A stretch of DNA of 34,201 nt, taken from the NCBI RefSeq assembly GCF_028598745.1, contig NZ_JAQRFK010000033.1:1-34201 (forward strand). The letters run 5' to 3'. The notes under the pieces were generated by a model. The model did not search any database, was not told the DNA's origin, and saw only the letters and a list, made by a program, of their open reading frames with translations. Below are positions 1-8,357 of this stretch, one piece after another. This DNA is from Xenorhabdus sp. IM139775 (GTDB lineage Bacteria > Pseudomonadota > Gammaproteobacteria > Enterobacterales > Enterobacteriaceae). Position 1 is the first letter of the stretch, and each line of letters starts with the position of its first letter. The translations under genes and the position numbers were made by a program.

Positions 1-147
1 GGCGAGAGCACGAACGTTTTTTGACCTTAATTTGTATGCAACGCAATTAATTATAGGGTGAATATCACTCAATTCGGTTTTGTTAAAGTATCAATCAGTA
101 TTTTATTTGCACGGATCGTTCAAAAAACAGGCTTTCATGCTCTCGCC
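1..147. repeat. Inverted-repeat-bounded short element (MITE-like or IS remnant)
   Basis: Bases 1-23 and the reverse complement of 121-147 share the outer 14 bases with one mismatch (GGCGAGAGCAYGAA) and an inner GTTTTTTG, with a 4-base gap in between. The AT-rich core of about 100 bases encodes nothing recognisable. Terminal inverted repeats around a short non-coding core suggest a MITE or a decayed IS. The window begins exactly at the left repeat, so a target-site duplication cannot be checked. Confidence 0.45.
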
Positions 148-561
148 CTGACTGTAGGCGATGCTTGGGGATATGAATCAGGAAATAATGCTAGAGTGGC
201 TTATGGAAATTACAGATCAATTAAGGATAATACACTCATTGATTCAACCAAGGCATTTTATTGGGAAGAACATGATAAAGATGATTCTTTCTCTACTCTT
301 TTTTATTGGTATCTTTCTGTTAACACCAATGTAGAAGGGAATTATCAGAAGGTAAAATCGTTATTTGAAACTAAAAATCTGCATATAACCGTGGATGGCA
401 TCACCTATAATCTTGGAACCCCGACAACCATCGGTACAATATTTCAGGAATCATATGAATACGCGGCTTCATACCATAATGATGAAGCAAAGAAATTAGG
501 TGACATATTGATGCAAGAAGGTAAGAAAAAAACTTTTTGTATTAACGGGGTTGATAAATAA
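58..561 (+). pseudogene. Unrecognised protein fragment, probably 5'-disrupted
   Basis: The open frame of 167 codons begins with a GTG at 58 that has no clear ribosome binding site and lies inside the inverted-repeat element at 1-147. Only the part after about base 148 (from LTVGDAWGYESGN) looks like ordinary soluble protein. It is rich in Tyr, Asn, Asp and Lys and ends KKKTFCINGVDK. There is no signal peptide or membrane segment in that part, and I do not recognise the family. The likeliest reading is the 3' end of a gene whose 5' part was displaced by the element. A short intact gene using the GTG is less likely. The gene lies upstream of glnA, where E. coli has the divergent bipA/typA, so it is an accessory insertion. 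Confidence 0.4.
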
Positions 562-603
562 GCCATTCAAATCTCCCCCTTAAATTCAAGGCCACATATC
601 CAC

Positions 604-669
604 AGGTGCAATCAACATTGCCACTATTTTTGAAGACACGACAAAAAATAGGAAAGCTAAATTGCACCT
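604..669. repeat. Nested inverted repeat upstream of glnA
   Basis: AGGTGCAAT at 604-612 is the exact reverse complement of ATTGCACCT at 661-669. Inside it CTATTTTT at 624-631 pairs with AAAAATAG at 644-651. The right arm is followed by TTTT, so this may be a weak terminator for the fragment upstream. The outer arms also contain GGTGCA/TGCACC half-sites like those bound by NtrC. Confidence 0.4.
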
Positions 670-691
670 TTTGGAATCACCCCCGCTCATA

Positions 692-708
692 TGCACCATA
701 ATGGTGCA
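692..708. promoter_or_regulatory. NtrC enhancer site 1 of glnA
   Basis: TGCACCATAATGGTGCA is a perfect 8+1+8 palindrome and fits the NtrC consensus of TGCAC and GGTGCA arms. Its centre at 700 is about 150 bases upstream of the start expected from the sigma-54 promoter, similar to the upstream NtrC sites of E. coli glnAp2. Confidence 0.9.
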
Positions 709-723
709 TATTTGTTGTTGTCA

Positions 724-740
724 CTCCCAAATTAGGTGCA
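724..740. promoter_or_regulatory. NtrC site 2 of glnA (weak)
   Basis: The right arm AGGTGCA (734-740) matches the NtrC half-site at six of seven bases; the left arm is poor. The inferred centre at 732 is exactly 32 bases, about three helical turns, from the strong site centred at 700, as between the paired NtrC sites of E. coli glnA. That spacing is the main support. Confidence 0.5.
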
Positions 741-824
741 AACCCGTTTAAAATCGTGCCTTCCCCTGATTCACTTTCTGTCTCCGGCAGCTCCGCACAT
801 TGATATTAAAAGATTTTAAAAAAC

Positions 825-840
825 TGGCACGCTTTTCGCA
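825..840 (+). promoter_or_regulatory. Sigma-54 promoter of glnA (glnAp2-like)
   Basis: TGGCACGCTTTTCGCA has the -24 GG (826-827) and -12 GC (838-839) separated by the required 10 bases. The TCGC at -12 instead of TTGC is also found in E. coli glnAp2. Transcription should start near 850, leaving a leader of about 70 bases before glnA. Confidence 0.88.
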
Positions 841-922
841 TTTACCCAAACAATCGCGATTTCATCAAAATTGACCCTACAGAGATCGATAATCGCCCTT
901 AATTTTTCCAGGAGAGTCCAGT

Positions 923-2332
923 ATGTCCGTTGAACATGTTTTGTCCATGATTGAAGAACATCAGGTGAAGTTTATTGACTTACGTTTTACTGACACCAAA
1001 GGTAAAGAACAACACATCACCATCCCTGCCCACCAAGTTAATGAAGACTTCTTTGAAGATGGCAAAATGTTTGACGGTTCGTCTATCGGTGGCTGGAAAG
1101 GTATCAATGAATCCGACATGGTGCTGATGCCCGATCCAAGCACCGCGATGATCGACCCCTTCTTTCATGATGCCACCCTGATCCTGCGTTGCGATATCCT
1201 TGAACCCGGCACCATGCAGGGTTATAGCCGCGACCCTCGCTCCATTGCAAAACGCGCGGAAGATTTCCTGCGTGCCAGCGATCTTGCTGATACCGTTTTA
1301 TTTGGGCCAGAACCCGAATTCTTCCTGTTCGATGATATCCGTTTCGGCAATTCCATCTCTGGCTCTTATTATCATATCGATGATACAGAAGCCGCATGGA
1401 ACAGCGGTACACGCTATGAAGGCGGTAACAAAGGCCATCGTCCCGGTATTAAAGGCGGCTATTTCCCAGTTCCTCCGGTGGATTCTTCGCAAGACCTGCG
1501 TTCAGCCATGTGCCTGACAATGGAAAAAATGGGGTTGGTTGTTGAAGCCCATCACCATGAGGTCGCCACTGCCGGACAAAACGAAGTGGCGACCCGCTTT
1601 AATACCATGACCAAAAAAGCGGATGAAACCCAGATTTATAAGTATGTGGTGCATAATGTTGCCCATAAATTTGGCAAGACCGCGACGTTTATGCCAAAAC
1701 CGCTGGTGGGTGATAACGGTTCAGGTATGCACTGTCATATGTCACTGTCCAAAAATGGCACAAACCTGTTTGCGGGTGACAAATACGGTGGTCTGTCCGA
1801 AATGGCCCTTTACTATATCGGCGGTATTATCAAACATGCCCGCGCATTGAATGCCTTTACTAACCCAACGACCAATTCGTATAAACGTCTGGTGCCCGGC
1901 TTTGAAGCACCCGTAATGCTGGCTTATTCTGCCCGTAACCGCTCCGCTTCTATCCGTATTCCGGTTGTTGCCAGCACCAAGGCTCGCCGTATTGAAGTGC
2001 GTTTCCCCGATCCCGCAGCGAACCCTTATCTGTCCTTCTCTGCCCTGTTGATGGCAGGTCTTGATGGCATCATCAACAAAATTCATCCCGGTGATGCAAT
2101 GGATAAAAACTTGTATGACCTACCCGCAGAAGAAGCGCGAGAGATCCCGACGGTGGCCTCTTCTTTGGAAGACGCCTTGGCTGCACTGGATGCAGACCGC
2201 GAATTCCTGACTCGCGGCGGTGTTTTCACGGATGATACGATTGATGCTTATATCAATTTATTAAACGGGGAAGTTGAACGTGTCCGTATGACGCCACACC
2301 CCCTGGAATTTGAACTGTATTACAGTGTGTAA
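923..2332 (+). CDS. glnA: Glutamine synthetase, type I
   Basis: This cytoplasmic enzyme joins ammonia to glutamate with ATP, giving glutamine. The 469 residues equal the length of the enterobacterial GlnA dodecamer subunit. The N-terminal beta-grasp segment ([13 protein letters not shown]) is followed by the catalytic domain with ATP- and metal-binding stretches ([49 protein letters not shown]). Tyr398, in NLYDLPAEE, is the residue adenylylated by GlnE, so activity control should be conserved. The ATG at 923 follows GGAGAG by 6 bases. A sigma-54 promoter and NtrC sites upstream place it under nitrogen control, and glnL and glnG follow as the sensor and regulator. Confidence 0.98.
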   Translation: MSVEHVLSMIEEHQVKFIDLRFTDTKGKEQHITIPAHQVNEDFFEDGKMFDGSSIGGWKGINESDMVLMPDPSTAMIDPFFHDATLILRCDILEPGTMQGYSRDPRSIAKRAEDFLRASDLADTVLFGPEPEFFLFDDIRFGNSISGSYYHIDDTEAAWNSGTRYEGGNKGHRPGIKGGYFPVPPVDSSQDLRSAMCLTMEKMGLVVEAHHHEVATAGQNEVATRFNTMTKKADETQIYKYVVHNVAHKFGKTATFMPKPLVGDNGSGMHCHMSLSKNGTNLFAGDKYGGLSEMALYYIGGIIKHARALNAFTNPTTNSYKRLVPGFEAPVMLAYSARNRSASIRIPVVASTKARRIEVRFPDPAANPYLSFSALLMAGLDGIINKIHPGDAMDKNLYDLPAEEAREIPTVASSLEDALAALDADREFLTRGGVFTDDTIDAYINLLNGEVERVRMTPHPLEFELYYSV

Positions 2333-2403
2333 CCTTATTGGGTAATGTTTCATCACGTGCTGGATGGCATTACTGTGATTTTTTTGTTGCCGTGAAACTT
2401 TTG

Positions 2404-2427
2404 GCCCATCTTGAGATGGGCTCTTTT
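2404..2427 (+). terminator. Terminator after glnA
   Basis: GCCCATC (2404-2410) and GATGGGC (2415-2421) form a 7-bp stem with a TTGA loop, followed by TCTTTT. It lies between glnA and glnL, as expected for an operon in which most glnA transcripts end early. Confidence 0.8.
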
Positions 2428-2543
2428 CCCTTACACATTGCATTACCCATGAGGGTGCGTGTTTCAATCATTCAGTTAGGTAACACCAAACAGAAATGAC
2501 CGGAATTGAACGGAAGGATTGATTGATCTATGTTTAAATAAGC

Positions 2544-2565
2544 TACAATGCACCAAAAAAGTGCA
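2544..2565 (+). promoter_or_regulatory. glnL promoter -10 with overlapping NtrC site
   Basis: TGCACCAAAAAAGTGCA at 2549-2565 has both NtrC half-site arms and overlaps a -10-like TACAAT at 2544-2549. E. coli glnLp has the same arrangement, where NtrC represses basal glnLG expression. The -35 is not clear. The site ends 8 bases before the glnL start codon. Confidence 0.7.
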
Positions 2566-2573
2566 GGAACGGA

Positions 2574-3623
2574 ATGATAATGGTTAATTTGCCTAAAGCA
2601 GAACAGATTCTCGACTCACAAATAAACAACGTCTTGGTGCTGGATCATGACTTGATTATTCGCTACGCCAATCATTCTGCTATGCAACTTCTGGCACAAA
2701 GTTCACGTAAATTATCCGGTACGCCCCTGCCTATCCTGTTTAGCTATATTTCGCTGGATACAGAATTGATGCGTTCCAGTTTGAGCAACGGTCATGGCTT
2801 TACCGATAACGAAGTCATACTGGTGATCAATAATCGCTCTCATGTGATGTCGCTCAGTGCCCAACCAATTTCCGAACAGTTTATTCTGCTGGAACTGGCA
2901 TCTATGGACAGTCAACGCCGGTTAAGCCAAGAGCAGGTACAACAAGCACAGCAGGCGGCTGCGCGGGAATTGGTTCGGGGGCTGGCACATGAAATCAAGA
3001 ATCCCCTTGGTGGGCTGCGGGGAGCCGCACAGTTGCTGGCCAAGGCACTGCCCGATCCCGCCTTAAGGGAATATACCCAAGTGATTATTGAACAGGCAGA
3101 CAGGCTGCGCAATCTGGTTGATCGCTTGCTGGGGCCACAGCATCCGGGGTCGCAAACCCGTCAGAGCATTCACCATGTGGTCGAGCGGGTCTATCAATTA
3201 GTCTCACTGGAAATGCCGGCTAATGTCACGCTGATTAAAGATTATGATCCCAGTTTGCCAGAACTGGCCCATTATCCTGACCAAATTGAGCAAGTGTTAC
3301 TGAATATCACGCGTAATGCGCTACAAGCGCTGGGTCAGAAAGGAGGAACGATCACCCTGAGGACGCGAACCGCGTTTCAGATTACCTTACAGGGTGAACG
3401 CTACCGATTGGCAGCCCGGATTGATATTAAAGATGACGGGCCGGGGATCCCTCCCCCTATCCAGGACACGCTTTTTTATCCCATGATCAGTGGGTATGAA
3501 GGTGGGACTGGACTCGGCTTATCCATCGCACGTAATCTTATCGACCAACATGCTGGCAAAATTGAATTTACCAGTTGGCCCGGGCATACGGAGTTTTCCA
3601 TTTACCTGCCTATCAAGAAATAA
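2574..3623 (+). CDS. glnL: Nitrogen sensor kinase/phosphatase NtrB
   Basis: NtrB (NR-II) phosphorylates NtrC when nitrogen is scarce and, with PII bound, dephosphorylates it. The protein has 349 residues, the same as in E. coli. An N-terminal PAS domain (about 10-120) precedes the dimerisation region with the phosphorylated histidine His139 in [12 protein letters not shown]. The ATPase domain follows, with the N box ([10 protein letters not shown]), the DDGPGIP G1 box and the [15 protein letters not shown]2 box. There is no membrane segment, consistent with cytoplasmic sensing. The start at 2574 is directly behind the NtrC-overlapped promoter; a second ATG at 2580 is possible. The gene continues as an operon into glnG. 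Confidence 0.97.
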   Translation: MIMVNLPKAEQILDSQINNVLVLDHDLIIRYANHSAMQLLAQSSRKLSGTPLPILFSYISLDTELMRSSLSNGHGFTDNEVILVINNRSHVMSLSAQPISEQFILLELASMDSQRRLSQEQVQQAQQAAARELVRGLAHEIKNPLGGLRGAAQLLAKALPDPALREYTQVIIEQADRLRNLVDRLLGPQHPGSQTRQSIHHVVERVYQLVSLEMPANVTLIKDYDPSLPELAHYPDQIEQVLLNITRNALQALGQKGGTITLRTRTAFQITLQGERYRLAARIDIKDDGPGIPPPIQDTLFYPMISGYEGGTGLGLSIARNLIDQHAGKIEFTSWPGHTEFSIYLPIKK

Positions 3624-3656
3624 CCGATCAGGGAACAACTGAGCAAGAAGGAGAGG

Positions 3657-5111
3657 ATGACAATGCAACGAGGAAAAGTCTGGATCGTTGATGATGACAG
3701 TTCTATCCGCTGGGTACTTGAACGGGCGCTGAGTGGCGCAGGGATAGAGTGTATCAGTTTTGCAAATGCCGATGCCGTATTAACCGCGCTGTCACAGGAT
3801 CATGCCGCACAGGATAATCCAGAAGTTATTCTGTCAGATATCCGCATGCCCGGACTGGATGGACTGGCCCTACTCAACCAGATAAAACAGAATCACCCAC
3901 AGCTTCCGGTCATCATTATGACGGCGCATTCTGATCTGGATGCCGCGGTCAGTGCCTATCAACACGGTGCCTTTGATTATCTGCCAAAGCCTTTCGATAT
4001 TGATGAAACGGTTGCACTGGTTGAGCGGGCGCGGAATCACTATCGGGAACAACATCAGTCAGTTGCCAATCCGCAGTCACCGGTATCCGTTTCAGATATG
4101 ATCGGAGAGGCCCCCTCCATGCAGGAGGTGTACCGGATTATCGGTCGTCTTTCCCGCTCTTCTATCAGTGTGTTAATCAATGGTGAATCCGGCACGGGAA
4201 AAGAGCTGGTTGCCCATGCGCTTCATCGTCATAGTCCACGCGCTTCGGCTCCCTTTATTGCGCTGAATATGGCGGCAATCCCGAAAGATTTGATTGAGTC
4301 CGAACTGTTTGGGCATGAAAAAGGGGCGTTTACGGGCGCGAATCAAGTGCGCCACGGGCGTTTTGAGCAAGCCAATGCCGGCTCGCTGTTTTTGGATGAA
4401 ATCGGTGATATGCCACTGGATATCCAGACTCGCTTGCTGCGGGTGCTGGCCGAAGGGCAATTCTATCGCGTCGGAGGTTATGCCCCCGTGAAGGTTGATG
4501 TCCGTATCATCGCCGCCACTCACCAGAACCTTGAGCAACGCGTTGCAGAAGGGAAATTCAGGGAAGATCTCTACCATCGCCTGAATGTGATCCGTGTTCA
4601 GTTACCGCCTTTGCGGGACAGGGTGGAAGACATTCCTCGTCTGGCACACCATTTCCTGCAACAGACCGCTAAAGAGCTGGGTGTTGAGGCCAAGGTGCTG
4701 CATCCTGATACTGAGCTTGCCCTGATGCGGCTGCCGTGGTCAGGCAATGTCCGCCAACTGGAAAACGTCTGTCGCTGGCTGACGGTGATGGCGGCAAGCA
4801 AAGAAGTACTGGTACAGGATCTGCCTGCTGATTTGATTGGCAATCAATCCACAGGGCAAACAGGAAATTCCCCTCTTTCACGCTCCGCGCTGTCGCCTGA
4901 AAATAATTGGTCACAACTGCTCGCAGAGTGGGCGCAACAGGCGTTAAAAGAGGGAAAAACCGATCTCCTTTCTGATGCGCTGCCATTATTGGAACGCACA
5001 CTGCTTAATTGCGCGCTGGAATATACCCGTGGGCATAAACAGGAAGCCGCCCGTTTGCTCGGTTGGGGAAGGAATACGATAACGCGGAAATTGAAGGAGT
5101 TGGGGTTGTAG
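3657..5111 (+). CDS. glnG: Nitrogen response regulator NtrC
   Basis: NtrC activates sigma-54 promoters of nitrogen genes, including glnA here. The receiver domain (about 5-125) carries the acidic pocket DDD and the phosphorylated Asp61 in LSDIRMPG. The AAA+ domain has Walker A GESGTGKE at 176-183, the sigma-54-contacting GAFTGA loop at 223-228 and Walker B LFLDEIGD. A C-terminal Fis-type helix-turn-helix (GHKQEAARLLGWGRNTITRKL) binds enhancers. At 484 residues it is slightly longer than in E. coli, with extra residues in the receiver near 49-55 and in the linker before the DNA-binding domain. It starts 33 bases after glnL behind AGGAG-like sequence; the ATG at 3663 is an alternative start that matches the E. 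coli protein (MQRG). Confidence 0.97.
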   Translation: MTMQRGKVWIVDDDSSIRWVLERALSGAGIECISFANADAVLTALSQDHAAQDNPEVILSDIRMPGLDGLALLNQIKQNHPQLPVIIMTAHSDLDAAVSAYQHGAFDYLPKPFDIDETVALVERARNHYREQHQSVANPQSPVSVSDMIGEAPSMQEVYRIIGRLSRSSISVLINGESGTGKELVAHALHRHSPRASAPFIALNMAAIPKDLIESELFGHEKGAFTGANQVRHGRFEQANAGSLFLDEIGDMPLDIQTRLLRVLAEGQFYRVGGYAPVKVDVRIIAATHQNLEQRVAEGKFREDLYHRLNVIRVQLPPLRDRVEDIPRLAHHFLQQTAKELGVEAKVLHPDTELALMRLPWSGNVRQLENVCRWLTVMAASKEVLVQDLPADLIGNQSTGQTGNSPLSRSALSPENNWSQLLAEWAQQALKEGKTDLLSDALPLLERTLLNCALEYTRGHKQEAARLLGWGRNTITRKLKELGL

Positions 5112-5226
5112 TCAATGTCATATATGGACACCGACTCAATTCAAGTGGTTGGGTAATTTAGGTGGGAATAATTTCAAGGGCAGCTCAAAGCGAAATTATA
5201 AAAAAGCTGCCAGTGATCCCAAGTGT

Positions 5227-5577
5227 TTATTCAAAAAATGTATTAGCCCCTATTAATGGAATGATTCTTGCCAAGACTTCATCCATCACATCATGTTCAG
5301 CCTGAATAACAAATTTTGATTTCCTTTCTTTCCATGACAAAGTTTGGATTAAACTTGAAGCAACCACACTGGGTTTATCTAAGTTATCAACCGGAACTTC
5401 TGTTGATCCACCTCTAATACTCGTACTGATAGGGCAACATATAACAAGCCCTGTTTTCTTGTTGTATTCATGGCTCGAGAGAACAAGAGCAGGGCGATAT
5501 TTGCCTATTTCTTTACCCTTTGTCGGTTCAAAATCAAGCATAATGATATCGTTTCTACTTGGAACGTAAGAGTTCAT
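5227..5577 (-). CDS. MazF/PemK-type endoribonuclease toxin
   Basis: A predicted growth-inhibiting ribonuclease of the MazF/PemK (CcdB-fold) family. Its 116 residues are the usual length. Recognisable features are the N-terminal GDIIML-type strand (here RNDIIMLDFEPTKGKE), the family signature KYRPALVLSSHEYNKKTGLVICCPIS, and the S-L-I-Q-T-L strand near residue 80. The ATG overlaps the antitoxin stop by one base (TAATG), so the two are translationally coupled. The frame is intact and all family landmarks are present, so the toxin is probably active or recently active. The pair separates glnG from hemN, which are adjacent in E. coli. I cannot place it reliably as MazF, ChpB or PemK. Confidence 0.88.
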   Translation of the reverse strand: MNSYVPSRNDIIMLDFEPTKGKEIGKYRPALVLSSHEYNKKTGLVICCPISTSIRGGSTEVPVDNLDKPSVVASSLIQTLSWKERKSKFVIQAEHDVMDEVLARIIPLIGANTFFE

Positions 5578-5822
5578 TATTCACCTAACTCTGTACTGGA
5601 AACACTTGCGATCTCATCGGCATGAGCCGTATGCTCATTTAAACCGGAAAGCAAATAACTTTCTGAATAAATAGGTTTTCTTCTACGAGGAGACAAAATA
5701 ATTTTCCCGTCGTCAACAGTCAGTTCCATAGTTTGACCAACTTTTACACCTACTTTGTTCAAAATATTCGCTGGGATTATAATGCCCTGACTATTACCCC
5801 ATTTTTTGATTGCTACGCTCAT
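5577..5822 (-). CDS. MazE/AbrB-type antitoxin
   Basis: This 81-residue protein begins SVAIKKWGNSQGIIIPANIL, the swapped-hairpin AbrB/SpoVT-like DNA-binding domain of MazE-family antitoxins. The acidic C-terminal tail (NEHTAHADEIASVSSTELGE) is the expected toxin-wrapping segment. The ATG at 5822 is chosen over an upstream in-frame TTG at 5834 because GGAGG lies 6 bases before it. It should bind and neutralise the downstream toxin and repress its own promoter through the palindrome 21 bases upstream. Confidence 0.88.
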   Translation of the reverse strand: MSVAIKKWGNSQGIIIPANILNKVGVKVGQTMELTVDDGKIILSPRRRKPIYSESYLLSGLNEHTAHADEIASVSSTELGE

Positions 5823-6060
5823 AGCAGCCTCCAAATGACTTATTGGTTATACATAGTATAACCAAATTTACCCGCTTAGCAAAAAGACTTTGTTTACTAC
5901 CTATTACTGAGAAAATATTCTCAGAGATCAACGAACTAAAATAAATTTCATTTTTAGCAAACTCTTCTTCTGTGGGTACGGATAATTTCCCAAGCAAAAC
6001 CCCGATCGGCCTTAATGTTTTTTTAGGTTTGGCTAACACACCAACCAGCCTCTGTGCCAT
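5794..6060 (-). pseudogene. Possible antitoxin remnant upstream of the mazEF-type pair
   Basis: The frame starts at an ATG at 6060 with only a distant GGGGG. Its first 40 residues (VLAKPKKTLRPIGVLLGKLS, then VPTEEEFA) resemble the C-terminal LKGK-type tail of Phd/VapB-like antitoxins. After that it loses character and runs through the operator into the antitoxin gene in another frame, so the lower part cannot be coding as written. It may be a fossil of an earlier toxin-antitoxin locus. The similarity is from memory and the call is weak. Confidence 0.25.
5843..5865. promoter_or_regulatory. Palindromic operator/promoter of the mazEF-type pair
   Basis: TTGGTTATAC and GTATAACCAA form a perfect 10-bp inverted repeat separated by ATA, ending 21 bases before the antitoxin start. 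AbrB-fold antitoxins autoregulate through such palindromes. The GTTATAC/GTATAAC arms could also contain the -10 element. Confidence 0.75.
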
Positions 6061-6170
6061 AAGGTTATTAAATCCCCCATACTTAGTTAGTCGAGAATTA
6101 CTGCATTAATTTTAACCAATTATTTGGTGGGTGTTAACCTATATGAATTGCTGAATGGAAAATTAAGCCC

Positions 6171-7544
6171 TTATATCACCCGCGAAAACTGCCGCTGGCG
6201 CATCTGATTACGCAAATAGCGATCAAAACACATACAGATATTACGGATCAGCAGGTGCCCTTTTGGGGAGACTTGAATCTGCGACTCGCTTATTTCAACC
6301 AACCCATCTTCTGCCAAGGGTGCCAACAGTTGCAGGTCTTCAGCAAAGTAATCCGCGAAATTCAGCCCATAACACTGTTCAATATTGGCAAAGTTCAGCC
6401 GGAAGTTACAAATCAAATCCTTGATCACATCACGGCGGATGCAATCATCCTGAGTCAGTACCAGTCCACGCCACAAAGCATGGCCTTGTGCTTCCACCGC
6501 AGCATAATAGGCTTTGAGATCTTTCTGGTTCTGGGAATAACTATCCCCCAACATACTGATAGCCGAAACGCCCATACCCAACAGATCACATTCCCCCTGC
6601 GTGGTATATCCCTGAAAATTACGGTGCAAGATGCCCTTTCGCTGGGCAACTGCCAACTCATCATCCGGGCGGGCAAAGTGATCCATACCAATAAACTGAT
6701 AACCATTGCCTGTCAGGGTCGAAATCGTTTCCTGCAAAATATCCAGCTTTTGTGTCGCACTGGGTAAATCCTGTTCCTTAATCTTACGCTGTGCCGCGAA
6801 TAGATCGGGTAAGTGAGCATAGTTGAAGACACTCAAGCGATCCGGTGACAATGCCAACACGCGTTGTAATGTAAAGGCAAAACTCTCAGGTGTCTGTTTC
6901 GGCAGGCCATAAATCAAATCAATGCTGGTGGAGCTAAACCCGACTTCACGGGCGCGATTGACCAGTTCGAAAATAAACGCTTCATCCTGCTCCCGATTGA
7001 CCAAGCGCTGTACGTCTTTATTGAAATCCTGCACCCCCATACTCAGGCGGTTAAAGCCTTCATGACGCAGGTGATCAACGACATCGAGTTCAATTTCACG
7101 CGGATCAATTTCAATGGAAAGTTCAGCATCGGGCAGAAAATGGAAATGGCTTCGCAGCATCGACATCAATCGGCTGATCTGCGTTTTGTCCAGATAAGTC
7201 GGCGTGCCCCCGCCCCAGTGCATCTGGCTGACTTTCCGCCGGGAAAATAATTTGGCACGAGCCGCAATTTCTTTTTCCAACACATCCAGATACTCATCGG
7301 CTTTGTGCTTTTGGCGCGTGACCAGCTTATTGCAACCACAAAAATAACACAGTTTATGGCAGAACGGGATGTGGATATAAAGGGAAAGCGGGCGTTCAGG
7401 ATAGCGGGCAGCGGCCTGCGCAAAAGCAGCAGCAGCATACTGTTGGTTAAACTCCAATGCTGTCGGATATGAAGTATAACGAGGCCCTGAATAGTTGTAT
7501 TTTTGGATCAAAGGCAGATCCCAAACAATGGCTTGCTCTGACAT
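6171..7544 (-). CDS. hemN: Oxygen-independent coproporphyrinogen III dehydrogenase
   Basis: This radical-SAM enzyme decarboxylates coproporphyrinogen III to protoporphyrinogen IX without oxygen, for haem synthesis under anaerobic conditions. It has 457 residues, as in E. coli. The iron-sulfur cluster cysteines are Cys62, Cys66 and Cys69 in FCHKLCYFCGC, and the SAM-binding GGGTPTYL follows. The N-terminal YNYSGPRYTSYPTA is typical of HemN and separates it from HemW-type relatives. AAGGA lies 8 bases before the ATG. Its position next to yihI and (before the toxin-antitoxin insertion) glnG matches E. coli gene order. Confidence 0.97.
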   Translation of the reverse strand: MSEQAIVWDLPLIQKYNYSGPRYTSYPTALEFNQQYAAAAFAQAAARYPERPLSLYIHIPFCHKLCYFCGCNKLVTRQKHKADEYLDVLEKEIAARAKLFSRRKVSQMHWGGGTPTYLDKTQISRLMSMLRSHFHFLPDAELSIEIDPREIELDVVDHLRHEGFNRLSMGVQDFNKDVQRLVNREQDEAFIFELVNRAREVGFSSTSIDLIYGLPKQTPESFAFTLQRVLALSPDRLSVFNYAHLPDLFAAQRKIKEQDLPSATQKLDILQETISTLTGNGYQFIGMDHFARPDDELAVAQRKGILHRNFQGYTTQGECDLLGMGVSAISMLGDSYSQNQKDLKAYYAAVEAQGHALWRGLVLTQDDCIRRDVIKDLICNFRLNFANIEQCYGLNFADYFAEDLQLLAPLAEDGLVEISESQIQVSPKGHLLIRNICMCFDRYLRNQMRQRQFSRVI

Positions 7545-7681
7545 GCTTATTCCTTCCGCTGTTTTCGCCCATCAAAACGCAACCACCACAGTTTACCCAA
7601 TAACCCTGATAAATAACATACTAATAGTGTGGTTATCGGAATGAACCCGCCTTTTACCATTTCAATTCATTGATGAAGGAA

Positions 7682-8209
7682 TTACTTGCCCTTCAACAAC
7701 TGCATGATATCTTCCTGTCGTTCTTCTTCACCGCCTTCTTCTTCCAGATTGATGCCTAATTTTTCCATCAGGATATCAATGCGATCGAGCATATTATCAA
7801 CATAATCGTTGTCTTCCTGAGACAGTTGTTCGCCCTGCTCAAGACGTGCCAACAAGTCATCTAACCGCTCATCATTTTCCAGCATTTCCAGCTCTTCCTG
7901 CGGTGACAGGTGCGGTTTCTGTTGCTCCACAACCGGTTTGACCGCGGGTTTCACTGCCGTTGCGTTCTCACCCACGATCAGAGGAACCGGAACCTTACTG
8001 CCAATACGTGGATCTTTTTCCTGTTTGACTGACTGACGCTTTTTATTGCTGCCATCACCACTCTGGCGGCTGCCTGTGGTATTACCATGACCACGGCGTT
8101 TTTTCTGGCGTTTACGCTCGCGCCCTTCTGCATCCAGCTCTGCGCGACTTTTTCTTTTTTGCTTACCAGCGGAAGGCTTCACTGGTGATTTTTTCTTTAA
8201 CGGACTCAT
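7682..8209 (-). CDS. yihI: Der GTPase-activating protein YihI
   Basis: YihI stimulates GTP hydrolysis by the ribosome-assembly GTPase Der. The 175-residue protein has the typical two-part form: a strongly basic, disordered N-terminal half ([18 protein letters not shown] and [15 protein letters not shown]) and an acidic helical C-terminal half ([35 protein letters not shown]). It lies upstream of hemN on the same strand with a gap of 137 bases, as in E. coli. The ATG at 8209 has no strong ribosome binding site but matches the family start ([12 protein letters not shown]). Confidence 0.93.
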   Translation of the reverse strand: MSPLKKKSPVKPSAGKQKRKSRAELDAEGRERKRQKKRRGHGNTTGSRQSGDGSNKKRQSVKQEKDPRIGSKVPVPLIVGENATAVKPAVKPVVEQQKPHLSPQEELEMLENDERLDDLLARLEQGEQLSQEDNDYVDNMLDRIDILMEKLGINLEEEGGEEERQEDIMQLLKGK

Positions 8210-8357
8210 AGCTTGTGACCCAACTCATTTTTATCAAGATATTTTCGGCGGAATCTAACAGAAACGACCTTTAACATCCAATGACATTCACTTATCCTTG
8301 AAAGTTCAGCTACTATTCTAAGTAATTTTAACTTAAATAATATGATCATCAGCTACC

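Noticed and set aside
1742-2086. Open frames antisense to glnA
   Set aside because: They lie entirely within a highly conserved gene and have no ribosome binding sites or family resemblance.
5179-5211. GGCAGCT/AGCTGCC inverted repeat between glnG and the toxin gene
   Set aside because: Only a 7-bp stem with a 19-base loop and no T tract; too weak to call a terminator.
8210-8357. Possible csrC small RNA upstream of yihI
   Set aside because: E. coli has csrC beside yihI, but this gap is only 148 bases and lacks the repeated GGA-containing hairpins that bind CsrA.
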